DNA from: Paracoccus sp. IB05
Lineage (GTDB): Bacteria > Pseudomonadota > Alphaproteobacteria > Rhodobacterales > Rhodobacteraceae
NCBI RefSeq assembly: GCF_016405985.1
Contig: NZ_JAEFCF010000003.1
Location: 62,001 to 126,000, forward strand
Reading direction: 5' to 3'
DNA: 64,000 nt
The notes under the pieces were generated by a model. That model was not told where the DNA came from. It searched no databases and saw only the letters and a program-made list of their open reading frames with translations. Positions 54,784-63,205 of the stretch are shown here, in pieces; the stretch's first letter is position 1, and each line of letters opens with the position of its first letter. The position numbers were made by a program, and so were the translations under genes.

Positions 54784-55627
54784 CCGCCACACCGAAATCT
54801 TCGAGACGCAGCGGCCCCGGCTGCTGCGTCTTGGCTACCGTATGCTCGGCTCGCGCCATGACGCCGAGGATGTGGTGCAGGAAGCATTCCTGCGCTGGCA
54901 CCACAGCGATCAGGGGGCAGTGCTTGAACCCGCCGCCTGGCTGACCCGGGTGGTGTCGCGCCTCTGCCTTGACCAGATGAAATCCGCCCGCGCCCGGCGC
55001 GAGGCCTATCCAGGCACCTGGCTGCCGGAGCCGCTGATCGAGCCGGAGGAGGACGCGATGCGCCCCGACAATCTGACGCTGACCCTGATGATGGCGCTGG
55101 AGCGGCTCTCCCCGCTGGAGCGCGCGGCGTTCCTGCTGCATGACGTCTTTGGCCAGCCCCTCGATGAGGTCGCCACCACAATCGGGCGCAGCCCCGCCGC
55201 CACGCGCCAGCTGGCAAGCCGGGCACGGGCGCATGTGAAACTCGACCGGCCCCGGCAGGAGATCCCGCGCGAAAGGCGCGACAGCCTGGCCCGCGCCTTC
55301 TTTGACGCCTGCCTGTCGGGCGATGCCGAAAGCCTTGGCGCGATGCTGGCAAGCGATGTCAGCGTGCAATCCGACGGCGGCGGCAAGATCCGCGCCTTCG
55401 ACATCATCCGCGGCAGCGACCGGGTCAGACGGCTGTTCCAGGGCATCACGCGCAAGTTCGGCCCGATCGAGCTTTTGCGGATGGTCAGCATCGACGGATT
55501 GCCGGGCTACCTCACCCGCGTCGGCGGCATCTTGCAGACCACCGCGCTGGAATTCGACGGCGAGCGCATCGCCAATATCTATATCACCCGCAACCCCGAC
55601 AAACTCGACGGGGTTGCGCTGCACTGA
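54773..55627 (+). CDS. ECF41-family RNA polymerase sigma factor with SnoaL-like C-terminal domain
   Basis: A 284-residue ECF sigma factor. Sigma-2 (about 6-75): RPRLLRLGYRMLGSRHDAEDVVQEAFLRWH. Sigma-4 (about 105-165): LSPLERAAFLLHDVFGQPLDEVATTIGRSPAATRQLASRARAHV. The fused C-terminal domain (about 175-284) has the two ECF41 hallmarks DGGGK and NPDKL, which in studied members mediate internal regulation instead of an anti-sigma factor. Start ATG 54773 (MPPDRHTEIFE) overlaps the CMD gene. The inducing signal is unknown. Confidence 0.93.
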   Translation: MPPDRHTEIFETQRPRLLRLGYRMLGSRHDAEDVVQEAFLRWHHSDQGAVLEPAAWLTRVVSRLCLDQMKSARARREAYPGTWLPEPLIEPEEDAMRPDNLTLTLMMALERLSPLERAAFLLHDVFGQPLDEVATTIGRSPAATRQLASRARAHVKLDRPRQEIPRERRDSLARAFFDACLSGDAESLGAMLASDVSVQSDGGGKIRAFDIIRGSDRVRRLFQGITRKFGPIELLRMVSIDGLPGYLTRVGGILQTTALEFDGERIANIYITRNPDKLDGVALH

Positions 55628-55657
55628 CGGGAAACGGCTCCGGTCACCGGATCAGTC

Positions 55658-56665
55658 TCACCAGGTCAGGCAGATCTTACCAAAATGCCGGCCCGCCTGC
55701 TGCCAGGCGAAGGCCCCGGCGATCTCTTCCAGCTTCAGGCTGCGGTCAATCACCGGCCGCCAGCTGAACGCCTCCAGCGCGCGGACCATGTCGCGCTGGT
55801 CTTCGCGGCTGCCGACGATCAGGCCTTGCAGCTTTTGCTGCCGCGCCATCAGTTCCACCGTCGCCACCTCGCCGGAATACCCGGTCAGCACGCCGATCAG
55901 GGCGATATGGCCACCCACCCGGCAGGACCGGATCGACTGGGTCAATGTGGCCGGGCCGCCGACTTCGATCACGATATCCACGCCGCGCCCGGCTGTGGCT
56001 TCCATCACCGCCACGCTCCAGTCGGGGTTTGCGACATAGTCAATGACCGCATCGGCCCCGAGGTCGCGCAGACGTTCCGCTTTGGCAGCGTCTGAGGTGG
56101 TGGCGATCACCCGCGCGCCCATCGATCTGGCCATTTGCAGCGCGAGGATCGAAACACCACCGCTGCCCAGGACCAGCACGGTATCGCCCGCTTTGATCCG
56201 GCCATCGACCACCAGTGCCCGCCAGGCGGTCAGGCCCGCCGTGGTCAGGGTTGCCGCCTCAGTATGGCTGTAGCCTTTGGGAGCATGCGTGAAGGCGCTT
56301 GCCGGCAGCGTCACGCTTTCGCGGGCAAAGCCATCAATACCATCCCCGGGAACCGTGGCGAAGCTGCCGGGCATGTCACGGCCCGTTTGCCATTCGGGAA
56401 AGAAGCAGGAGACCACCGCATCGCCCGGCGCGAATTCGGTGACATCTGCACCAATGGCCGTCACGACGCCCGCGCCATCCGCCATCGGAATCAGGGCGCC
56501 ATCTGCCTTGCGCGGCCGGGTCACCACCAGCAGATCATGGTAATTGAGCGAGCTTGCATGCAGGCGCACGGTGATCTCGCCGACACCCGGCGCGGCAGGT
56601 TCGGGCAGATCGACCAGCCGCAGATTCTCAAGGCCGCCCGGAAAGGCAAGCTGGATCGCTTTCAT
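55658..56665 (-). CDS. Alcohol dehydrogenase/quinone oxidoreductase-like MDR protein
   Basis: A 335-residue medium-chain dehydrogenase/reductase. N-terminal GroES-like domain MKAIQLAFPGGLENLRLVDLPEP ... LNYHDLLVV; NAD(P) motif VLVLGSGGVSILALQMARSMGARVIATT; C-terminal GGPATLTQSIRSCRVGGHIALIGV. It lacks the Cys ligands of zinc enzymes. Start at ATG 56665; a longer frame to 57010 runs through the promoter region. It is divergent from an HxlR-type regulator (disrupted), with an inverted repeat at 56767 between. Probable reductase of an electrophilic or quinone substrate. Confidence 0.88.
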   Translation of the reverse strand: MKAIQLAFPGGLENLRLVDLPEPAAPGVGEITVRLHASSLNYHDLLVVTRPRKADGALIPMADGAGVVTAIGADVTEFAPGDAVVSCFFPEWQTGRDMPGSFATVPGDGIDGFARESVTLPASAFTHAPKGYSHTEAATLTTAGLTAWRALVVDGRIKAGDTVLVLGSGGVSILALQMARSMGARVIATTSDAAKAERLRDLGADAVIDYVANPDWSVAVMEATAGRGVDIVIEVGGPATLTQSIRSCRVGGHIALIGVLTGYSGEVATVELMARQQKLQGLIVGSREDQRDMVRALEAFSWRPVIDRSLKLEEIAGAFAWQQAGRHFGKICLTW

Positions 56666-56766
56666 GAAACTCACTCCGGTTTGGGGCAGGCTTTGTAACC
56701 CTGCCATTGCCCGACAGATTAAAGCGCTGTAGTCAATTCTCGCAAGAACGTACAAATCTCGCATAT

Positions 56767-56784
56767 ACTTACAAAAATGTAAGT
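56767..56784 (+). promoter_or_regulatory. Candidate HxlR operator
   Basis: ACTTACA-AAAA-TGTAAGT is a perfect 7-bp inverted repeat in the AT-rich divergent region between the dehydrogenase and the HxlR gene. It lies 20 bp before the HxlR ATG, a usual site for HxlR/MarR-type regulation of the divergent gene. Confidence 0.7.
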
Positions 56785-56804
56785 TACGGACGACCGGGGG
56801 AAAG

Positions 56805-57155
56805 ATGCGCAAGCTGAACAGCAAAAGCGGTTGTGCGGTCGAGGTGACGCTTTCGGTTATGGGCGGCACCTGGAAGCCGATCATCCTGTTCCATCTTCTG
56901 CGTGGCCGCATGCGCTTCAGCGATCTGGGGCGGGCGATCCCGTCTGTCACCCAGCGGATGCTGACCCTGTAGCTGCGCGAGCTGGAGGAGGCCGCGATCA
57001 TCACCCGCACCGTCTATCCCGAGGTACCGCCACGGGTGGAATACGACCTCACCCCCCTTGGCCAGACGCTGGAGCCGATCCTTGTCTCGATGCGGGACTG
57101 GGGGCTGAGTTACGCGGGCGCGGCAACGGCAGCGGAAGCCTGCGCGGCCTCCTGA
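56805..57155 (+). pseudogene. HxlR-family regulator interrupted by an in-frame TAG
   Basis: Reading from ATG 56805 gives a normal HxlR start (CAVEVTLSVMGGTWKPIILFHLLRG, RFSDLGRAIPSVTQRMLTL). TAG follows at 56970-56972 (codon 56), where relatives have Gln before LRELE (CAG to TAG is one change). The frame then continues without a shift through [37 protein letters not shown] to TGA 57153-57155, the full usual length of about 116 residues. It is therefore a recent nonsense mutation, or a sequencing error, in the regulator of the divergent dehydrogenase. Confidence 0.88.
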
Positions 57156-58168
57156 AAAGGCGGCAGCGCCCGGCCATTTCCTTCGATGGAATGTGGGGAA
57201 TACGATGCCCAGGGGTCTCGGGCCCAGGGGAAGGTTTCCCCGCGCCGGCACCTCCCGCCCCCCATGTCGACTTTGATATCCGGCAGCTTGCAAGCGCCGA
57301 CCCGCATAAGGATGTCTTGCAGCAAGAGGCCGGGTATCGGCCCCGGGATCTGAATATCCTACCGCTTTGCGGTTGTGCGGCCCAGACCCCATGTTCCACG
57401 GAAGGTCAGAAGGCATGGCGGGCGGCGCGGCGGCGCCCCCCTCTCATCTCGATGCCGATGCAACTGATCTGGCCTGCGTGAACAGGCGGGCTGTGACCTG
57501 GCCGCGCCCTGACATGGGATCTGAGACCGGGGGGGTCTTCCCGAGAAAGGCGACGCGCCTCCTGAAGGCAGATCTCCGGCCGCGCCGCAGTCAGGTGCCT
57601 GGAGGCCGCATATGGCACCGCCGCGCCAGTCTTTGACAACGGGCGAAACGGGGGAGCGGCCAAAGGCGCGGGCGCGGGCACGGGCACGGGCCGAACCAGA
57701 TCCGCTTCAGCAAGAGGCCGCGAAGGCGGCCGCGAACCGCCGCACCAGATCTTCAGCACTCATTGGTTCCACCGGCAGCACGGCCTCCCGCAGCACATCG
57801 GCCGCCGCACTGCACCCGGCCAGCCGCCGACGCAGAAGCAGAAGCAGAAGCAGGGGCAAGAGCGGGCAAGCGGTGCCCCATCCAAGGCAGGTGCCCCCGG
57901 TCACCGCCCGGATGCCGGATGCGATCCTTCTCGACACTCCGTTTCCGGGCGAGCCCTCAGGTTCTTGCCCGCATCCCGCGCCGCAAGAATTGCTGCTATT
58001 CTAACGACAATTGTGGGCAACCCGATCACCTGCCTGCGCGAGTACAAGCCCCCGCCGCGCGGGAAAGGGTGAGGATACTTTCCCATCCACACCGTCAGGT
58101 GCGGTCCCGGGAATCCAGGATCGGGAAAGAGTGACTGGCGCCTTCAACACGTGGCAAGGCGGCCAGTG
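57156..58168. other. 1-kb region without a supportable gene
   Basis: Between the broken HxlR gene and the GntR gene. Frames here are short, mutually overlapping and compositionally odd. A short GCAGAA-type direct repeat lies at about 57834-57856 (AGAAGCAGAAGCAGAAGCAG). A minus-strand frame at 57707-57937 contains LLPLLLLLLLRRR, the translation of that repeat. No known motif was found, and it may be remnant DNA. Confidence 0.5.
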
Positions 58169-58828
58169 TCAGAACGCCCCTTCAGCAAGCGCCAGCCGCA
58201 CCTGATCCATGCCCTGGCCGATATCCTGCGCAATCGCGGCGGCAAGGGCCTCGGCATTGCCCGCCTCCATCGCCGCCAGCGCCTCGACATGCTGATCCGG
58301 CAGCCCTGCCCCTCCAAGCCGCCCCATCACGAGACGCAGGGACGGCCCGGCGCGCAGCCACAGGGATTGCGCGATATCCAGCAGAACCGGCGCATCCGCC
58401 GCCTCGTAAAGCGCGAAATGGAAGGCATGATTGAACCGCAGATAGGCGGCGATATCGCCCTCGCTGATCGCGGTGTTGATGCGGTCGTCCAAAAGCCGCA
58501 GCCGCCGGATCAGCGCCGGTTCCATCGCCCGCATCGCAAGCCGCGCCAGCTGTGGCTCGATCGCAAAACGCGCCCAACCCAGCTGATCAAGCACCGATTC
58601 CGTCATCTGCGGCACCGAGACCCGGCGATTGCCCTGGGGCATCAGCGCGCCCTCGGCCGCGAGCCGCCGGATCGCCTCGCGCACCGGCGTCATGCCGGCG
58701 TCGAGTTCGCCGATCAGCCCCTGGATCGTCACCGGCTGCCCCGGCGCCAGCGCGCCAAAGAGGATCATGTCGCGCAGCCGCGAATAGGTGACCTCATGGG
58801 TCGGGATCTTGCGGCTATCTGCATCCAT
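58169..58828 (-). CDS. GntR-family (FCD) transcriptional regulator
   Basis: A 219-residue regulator. GntR winged helix at about 8-72: TYSRLRDMILFGALAPGQPVTIQGLIGELDAGMTPVREAIRRLAAEGAL. The FCD sensing domain (about 80-215) has HAFHFALYEAADAPVLLDIAQSLWLRAGP, with the usual metal/ligand histidines partly kept (H in FNHAFH and in DQHVEAL). ATG 58828 (MDADSRKIPTHEV) is preferred to the longer frame from 58876. Neighbours give no target. Confidence 0.88.
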   Translation of the reverse strand: MDADSRKIPTHEVTYSRLRDMILFGALAPGQPVTIQGLIGELDAGMTPVREAIRRLAAEGALMPQGNRRVSVPQMTESVLDQLGWARFAIEPQLARLAMRAMEPALIRRLRLLDDRINTAISEGDIAAYLRFNHAFHFALYEAADAPVLLDIAQSLWLRAGPSLRLVMGRLGGAGLPDQHVEALAAMEAGNAEALAAAIAQDIGQGMDQVRLALAEGAF

Positions 58829-59038
58829 CTCGGTCAATCCGGCCCTGAAATCCCCGGCATTGCACCGGAGCCGCACCCATCAACCCACCCCATGGCGGCC
58901 TCCCCGGCGACTGAGGCAGAGTTATGACCAGCCGCCAGGTCCGGATCAAGTGTAACAGGCATGAAACCTGAGCCTGCGTGGCAAAACACGCAGCTTTCCC
59001 GCCCCGGGCGCGGCTCATATGCCGCCTCGGGCCCCTGG

Positions 59039-59962
59039 TCAGCCCTGGCCCGCAGCCGCGCGCAAGGCAGGCCGCTGCCGCGCCAGCCAGAACAGCGACA
59101 GGATCAGCGGCGCATTGGCCAGCCGGCCCTCGGTGAGCCAGGCCATCGCGGTGTCAAAGGGGATCACATGGGTGCGGATATCCTCGCCCTCGGTCGCAAG
59201 GCCAAAGAGCCCGCCGCTTTTTTCAGGCAGATCCGCCAGCCCGACCAGTGACCAGATATATTCGGTCAGGGCGCCGGGCGACGGGTAATAATCGCTGACA
59301 TGCAAAAGCTGGCCGATGGTCAGGCCGGCCTCTTCCTGCGCCTCGCGCCGCGCGGCCTCTTCCGGGGTCTCGCCAGCGTCGATCCGGCCCGCGATCGCCT
59401 CAATCAGCCAGGGGCGCGCCTCGCCCCTGATCCAGGGGCCCATGCGAAACTGTTCCACCAGCAGCACATGATCGCGCAGCGGATCATAGGGCAGCACCGT
59501 CACCGCATCGGTCGCGACAAAGGCCTCGCGGATAAGCCCCCCGCTCATGCCGCCGGCAAAGCGCCGGTGCCTGAGCCCGGCCCGCGCCACGGCAAAGAAG
59601 CCGCGAAACGGGTGGTCCATGCTGTCGGTCTCGACCCGGGCATCTTCGGGGCCATTGGCGCGGGTTTGCCCGGCCGCACGCAAAGCAGAGGCCGCACAGG
59701 ACAGCATCGGCCCGCGCAAGGCATAAAGCCGCTCTGCCGACGCGGCCCCCTGCTGCGCCAGGATATCCTGTGCAAGCCGCAGCTCCAGCGCCGGATCGCC
59801 GGCCTCTGCGCCGCGGGTGGCCGCCTGCCAGAAGGCGAGGCGCGCGTCCCCTTCAGCACCGCCTGGCCCGGCGATCAGATCGCGCAGCCCCGGGCATTTC
59901 GCGAAACGGGGATCCCCGCCCGGCAGATCCGCCGCGCTCACCGCCAGCGCCGCCTGGTCCAT
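59039..59962 (-). CDS. trgB: NUDIX hydrolase, TrgB type (ADP-ribose pyrophosphatase-like)
   Basis: A 307-residue protein with an N-terminal gamma-glutamylcyclotransferase-like extension (about 1-125) and a C-terminal NUDIX domain. The NUDIX box is GRIDAGETPEEAARREAQEEAGL (all key Glu residues present), with EAIAG before it and YPSPGALTEYIWSLVG after, as in ADP-ribose pyrophosphatases. Together with the overlapping TrgA gene this matches the trgAB tellurite-resistance operon of Rhodobacter. The start overlaps the end of trgA by 25 bases. Confidence 0.88.
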   Translation of the reverse strand: MDQAALAVSAADLPGGDPRFAKCPGLRDLIAGPGGAEGDARLAFWQAATRGAEAGDPALELRLAQDILAQQGAASAERLYALRGPMLSCAASALRAAGQTRANGPEDARVETDSMDHPFRGFFAVARAGLRHRRFAGGMSGGLIREAFVATDAVTVLPYDPLRDHVLLVEQFRMGPWIRGEARPWLIEAIAGRIDAGETPEEAARREAQEEAGLTIGQLLHVSDYYPSPGALTEYIWSLVGLADLPEKSGGLFGLATEGEDIRTHVIPFDTAMAWLTEGRLANAPLILSLFWLARQRPALRAAAGQG

Positions 59963-60384
59963 TCGGCAAGCGGTCCGCCAAAGACCCCCGCCACGATCAG
60001 CACGCCCAGCACGCCGACCGTCAGCATATCCCGGCCGTTTTCCATCATTTTGGTGAACCAGCCCAGCATGGCATCCATCGGCCCTTCATAGCGCATCTTC
60101 AACGAATCGGTGACCATCTGCCGCCCCGAAAACACCATAAGCGCGAAAAACGCCATTACAATCGAGGTCTTGAGCCCTGTGCCGAGGGAATCGGCATAGC
60201 TGGACCCAACGCCATTTCCCATGATCTTCCAGCCGCAAATAAGGCCAATCGCCGCCGAAACCCCGCGAAAGACCATGGTGCCGCCGGCCCCGGAATCGGG
60301 AAGCGCGGGGATATGGGCATTGGCCGCAAGCCAGCCCATCAGGGCAAACCAGAGCGCGGCCACCAGTTTTGCGGATGTCGGCAT
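59938..60384 (-). CDS. trgA: TrgA-family membrane protein
   Basis: A 148-residue membrane protein with about four helices: LVAALWFALMGWLAANAHIP, FRGVSAAIGLICGWKIMG, LKTSIVMAFFALMVFSGRQMV and DMLTVGVLGVLIVAGVFGGPLAEW. It corresponds to TrgA of the Rhodobacter trgAB locus, linked to tellurite resistance; the mechanism is unknown. Start ATG 60384 (MPTSAKLVAALWF); the extra 14 residues from 60426 are unlikely. Confidence 0.85.
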   Translation of the reverse strand: MPTSAKLVAALWFALMGWLAANAHIPALPDSGAGGTMVFRGVSAAIGLICGWKIMGNGVGSSYADSLGTGLKTSIVMAFFALMVFSGRQMVTDSLKMRYEGPMDAMLGWFTKMMENGRDMLTVGVLGVLIVAGVFGGPLAEWTRRRWR

Positions 60385-60604
60385 GTCACTCCTCAGACCC
60401 CGGAAGGCCCATCCAGACTGTTTCACTACAACCGCAAACTCACGCGGGATTTTGTCAATTTGCGGGACGAGTTAAGACAATCTTTGACACATCCGCACTC
60501 CGGGCGCGAAAAACATCACCGCACAGCCAGCCGCTTCTGCCCTCTTCCTCATGACCCAAATACTCCGGGGGTCCGGGGGCTGGCCCCCGGCGACCCTGGC
60601 TGTC

Positions 60605-61837
60605 TCAAAGCACCTGATCCAGCGCCCGGATCAGCCGCGCCACATCATCGGCGCTGGTATAATGCGCCGCCGACAGCCGCAGCACCCCCTTCTCGCGCGC
60701 AATCCCAAGTGCCTCCAGCGGCCTGACCGCGTAGAAATCCCCGGCCCAGCAGGCGATCCCGTGCCGGCCAAGCTCTTCCGAGACCGGCTCTGCCGCTCCT
60801 GACAGCTCCACCGCCACCGTCGGCGCGCGCCGCGCCGCGTCACGGGGGCCAATCAGCCGCAGGTCGTTGCGCGCGGCAAAATAGTCCAGCAAGGGCTGGA
60901 TCACCTGTATTTCCTGGGCGCGCATCAGATCATGGACGCCGCGCCCCTTTGCGCCCGCATCGCCGGTGATGCCGTGATGCGCCGCCAGGGCATCGACATA
61001 ATCCGCCATCCCCGCACAGGCCGCGACCTGGGCGTGATCTGGCCCGGCGGGCGTATGCCGCTTGTAAAGCGTGCCATGATTGAAAAAATGCCCCTGCCCC
61101 GGCAACTCCATCCCGAAGGCCTCGTCCAGCACCATGATCCCCTGATGCGGGCCATAGGTCTTATAGGCGGAAAACAGATAGGCGTCGCAGCCAAGCGCCG
61201 GGAAATCCGGGAAGCCATGCGGCGCGTAAGACACGCCATCGACCACCACTTTCGCCCCCGCCGCATGGGCCAGCGCAGAGATTGCCGCCACATCATTCAC
61301 TTCGGCAATCACATTTGAGCAATGCGGAAACGCGACCAGCCGCACCTGCCCATCCGCCAGCAGCGCGCTCAGATTTGCCGGATCGAGCGCGCCGGTTTCC
61401 GGATCGAGCCGCCATTCCCGGACCTCGATCCCCTCATCGGCCAGACGCCGCCAGACGCCGCTATTGGCCTCGTGATCCTGGTTTGTCACCACGATCGCGG
61501 CCTTCGCATCCCCCTTCAGCCAGGCCCGCACCGCCTGGGCCAGCACATAGGTATTGGCGCTGGTCGAAGGGCCGAACGAGACCTGCGCCGGCCTGACCGC
61601 CATCATGGCGGCAAGCTTTACCCGCGCCTCATCCATCTCGGCGCCCGCCGCCTGACCGCCCGGATAGGGCCCGTAAGGCTGCACCTTGCGGTCATGGTAG
61701 AACCGCGTCAGCCGGTCGATCACCTGGATACAGGGATAGCTGCCGCCGGCATTCTCGAAAAACGCATGTGAGGACAGGACCGGCGAGGCAAAGGCCGGAA
61801 ACTGTTTGCGGGTAAAGTCCAGATCAAGTGCGGTCAT
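60605..61837 (-). CDS. Class V aminotransferase (cysteine desulfurase-like family)
   Basis: A 410-residue PLP enzyme. Landmarks: FENAGGSYPCIQVIDRLTRF, FGPSTSANTYVLAQAVRAWL, TNQDHEANSGVWRRLADEG, HCSNVIAEVNDVAAI, VVDGVSYAPHGFPDFPALGCDAYLFSAYKTYGPHQGIM (PLP Lys in SAYKTYG). The C-terminal catalytic Cys loop of true NifS/SufS enzymes is not evident. It probably acts as another class V enzyme, such as an isopenicillin epimerase-like or kynureninase-like protein, substrate unknown. ATG 61837 has GGGGAAATGGG upstream. Confidence 0.85.
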   Translation of the reverse strand: MTALDLDFTRKQFPAFASPVLSSHAFFENAGGSYPCIQVIDRLTRFYHDRKVQPYGPYPGGQAAGAEMDEARVKLAAMMAVRPAQVSFGPSTSANTYVLAQAVRAWLKGDAKAAIVVTNQDHEANSGVWRRLADEGIEVREWRLDPETGALDPANLSALLADGQVRLVAFPHCSNVIAEVNDVAAISALAHAAGAKVVVDGVSYAPHGFPDFPALGCDAYLFSAYKTYGPHQGIMVLDEAFGMELPGQGHFFNHGTLYKRHTPAGPDHAQVAACAGMADYVDALAAHHGITGDAGAKGRGVHDLMRAQEIQVIQPLLDYFAARNDLRLIGPRDAARRAPTVAVELSGAAEPVSEELGRHGIACWAGDFYAVRPLEALGIAREKGVLRLSAAHYTSADDVARLIRALDQVL

Positions 61838-61904
61838 CCCATTTCCCCAGTCATTATAATCTCTGTCATTCCGGGCCCGGTTACTTTGGACCCCGTCTTC
61901 AGAT

Positions 61905-61977
61905 CTGCGGAAAAAAGGGGGCGGCATAAACCTGCGGCCCAGGGCGCATCCGGTCTCCCGGCCCCCCTTTTTCGCAG
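61905..61977 (-). terminator. Long terminator-like stem after the methyltransferase gene
   Basis: Arms CTGCGGAAAAAAGGGGGC (61905-61922) and GCCCCCCTTTTTCGCAG (about 61960-61976) pair with few mismatches around a 37-nt loop. Located between the methyltransferase and aminotransferase genes, both on the minus strand, it probably ends the first transcript. Confidence 0.6.
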
Positions 61978-62121
61978 CAGGTCTTCCAGCCAGAGCCGGC
62001 GATGTCTCCCGCCGGCCCAGATCCCGTGTCGGCGCATATTTGCCACCTGGGATCGCTGCCGAGATTTATCCGGCGCCTCCTGAAAGACAAGCCCCCTCTT
62101 GGGGGGCGGCAGGAACAGCGC

Positions 62122-62919
62122 TCAGGCCCGGGTCGCGACAAAGAAGGCGCGCGGGAAGGGCAGGAGAACACGCCCGCCCCGGTCGGGATAGTAAGGCGCG
62201 ATCCGCGCGCGGAATGCGTCGAGGAACTCCGCGCGTTCCGCTTCGGTCAAAGGCGCGAGCAAAGGCCGCAGCGCCGAGCCGAGGAGCCATTGCGTCACCG
62301 CATCCGCGCCGGTCAGCTCCACCTGGTAGACCGTCCGCCAGATATCAAGCTGCCGGCAGTCCGCGCGCAAAAGCGCGTGCAGCTCCGCGGGGGTCAGAAG
62401 CGGCACGCGCCGCGCCCGTGCCGCCGTCAGCCGCTCGGCCCAGCGGGGATCGGCCGAGATTTCGCGCATGGCGATATGGGTCGGCTCGTCAAGATTATCG
62501 GGCATCTGCACCGCAAGCACGCCGCCCGGGCTCAGCTGCGCCAGAAGCCGGGGAAAGAGCTGCCGGTGATCCGGGATCCATTGCAGCGAGGCATTGGCAT
62601 AGACCAGGTCCTGCGGCCGCGCCGCCGTCCAGGTCGCAATATCCGCTGCCTCGAAATCGCAATCCGGCAGTGCCTCGCGCGCCGTCCGCAGCATATCCGC
62701 ATCTGTATCGGTCCCGGTGATCCGCGCCGCACCGAACCGCGCGCGCAAAAGCGCGGTGGAATTGCCCGGGCCAGAGCCAAGATCGGTTACCTCCCGCGCC
62801 GTCTCCAGCGGGACCGCCGCCAGCAGATCGCGGGCCGGGCGCGTGCGCGCATCAAGGAATTTCGCATATTGGCCCGCAGACCATCCGCTTGCCGTCTGTT
62901 CTGCCCCGGTCACTGCCAT
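62122..62919 (-). CDS. tam: Trans-aconitate 2-methyltransferase-like SAM enzyme
   Basis: A 265-residue class I methyltransferase. SAM motif VTDLGSGPGNSTALLRARFG, acidic loop TGTDTDADML, then DLVYANASLQWIPDHRQLFPRLLAQLSPGGVLAVQMPDNLDEPTHIAMRE, which is the segment typical of Tam. It methylates spontaneously formed trans-aconitate in E. coli. The tail DRGGRVLLPFPRAFFVATRA also matches. Divergent from the polyamine-binding-protein gene with a 286-bp gap. Confidence 0.9.
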   Translation of the reverse strand: MAVTGAEQTASGWSAGQYAKFLDARTRPARDLLAAVPLETAREVTDLGSGPGNSTALLRARFGAARITGTDTDADMLRTAREALPDCDFEAADIATWTAARPQDLVYANASLQWIPDHRQLFPRLLAQLSPGGVLAVQMPDNLDEPTHIAMREISADPRWAERLTAARARRVPLLTPAELHALLRADCRQLDIWRTVYQVELTGADAVTQWLLGSALRPLLAPLTEAERAEFLDAFRARIAPYYPDRGGRVLLPFPRAFFVATRA

Positions 62920-63205
62920 TCTCGCACTCGTTTCTCTGCAGATCTGGCCCCCTGTCTTCGCCCGGGGCGCCTCTCACGCGTAAATCAGGCAGCCAGAATT
63001 CAGCCGCCCTCAGATCAGCCGCCCAAAAGTCAGCTGCGGGAATTCTTTCCCATATCCGGGACGGCGGAAAGCCGGTTTTGGGTGTCAAAGATGCTTGTGA
63101 GAGAATTTCACCTGTCATAGCCTCAGAGAGATCACCCGTGCCCGGATCTGCCCCAGGGGCCAGACCGACGGCACCTGCCTGATATCAACCGCCAGAGGAG
63201 TCACG

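Noticed and set aside
57612-58004. Arg/Ala-rich frame over the AGAAGC repeat as a gene
   Set aside because: Low-complexity translation of a short repeat, with no start signal and competing frames on both strands.
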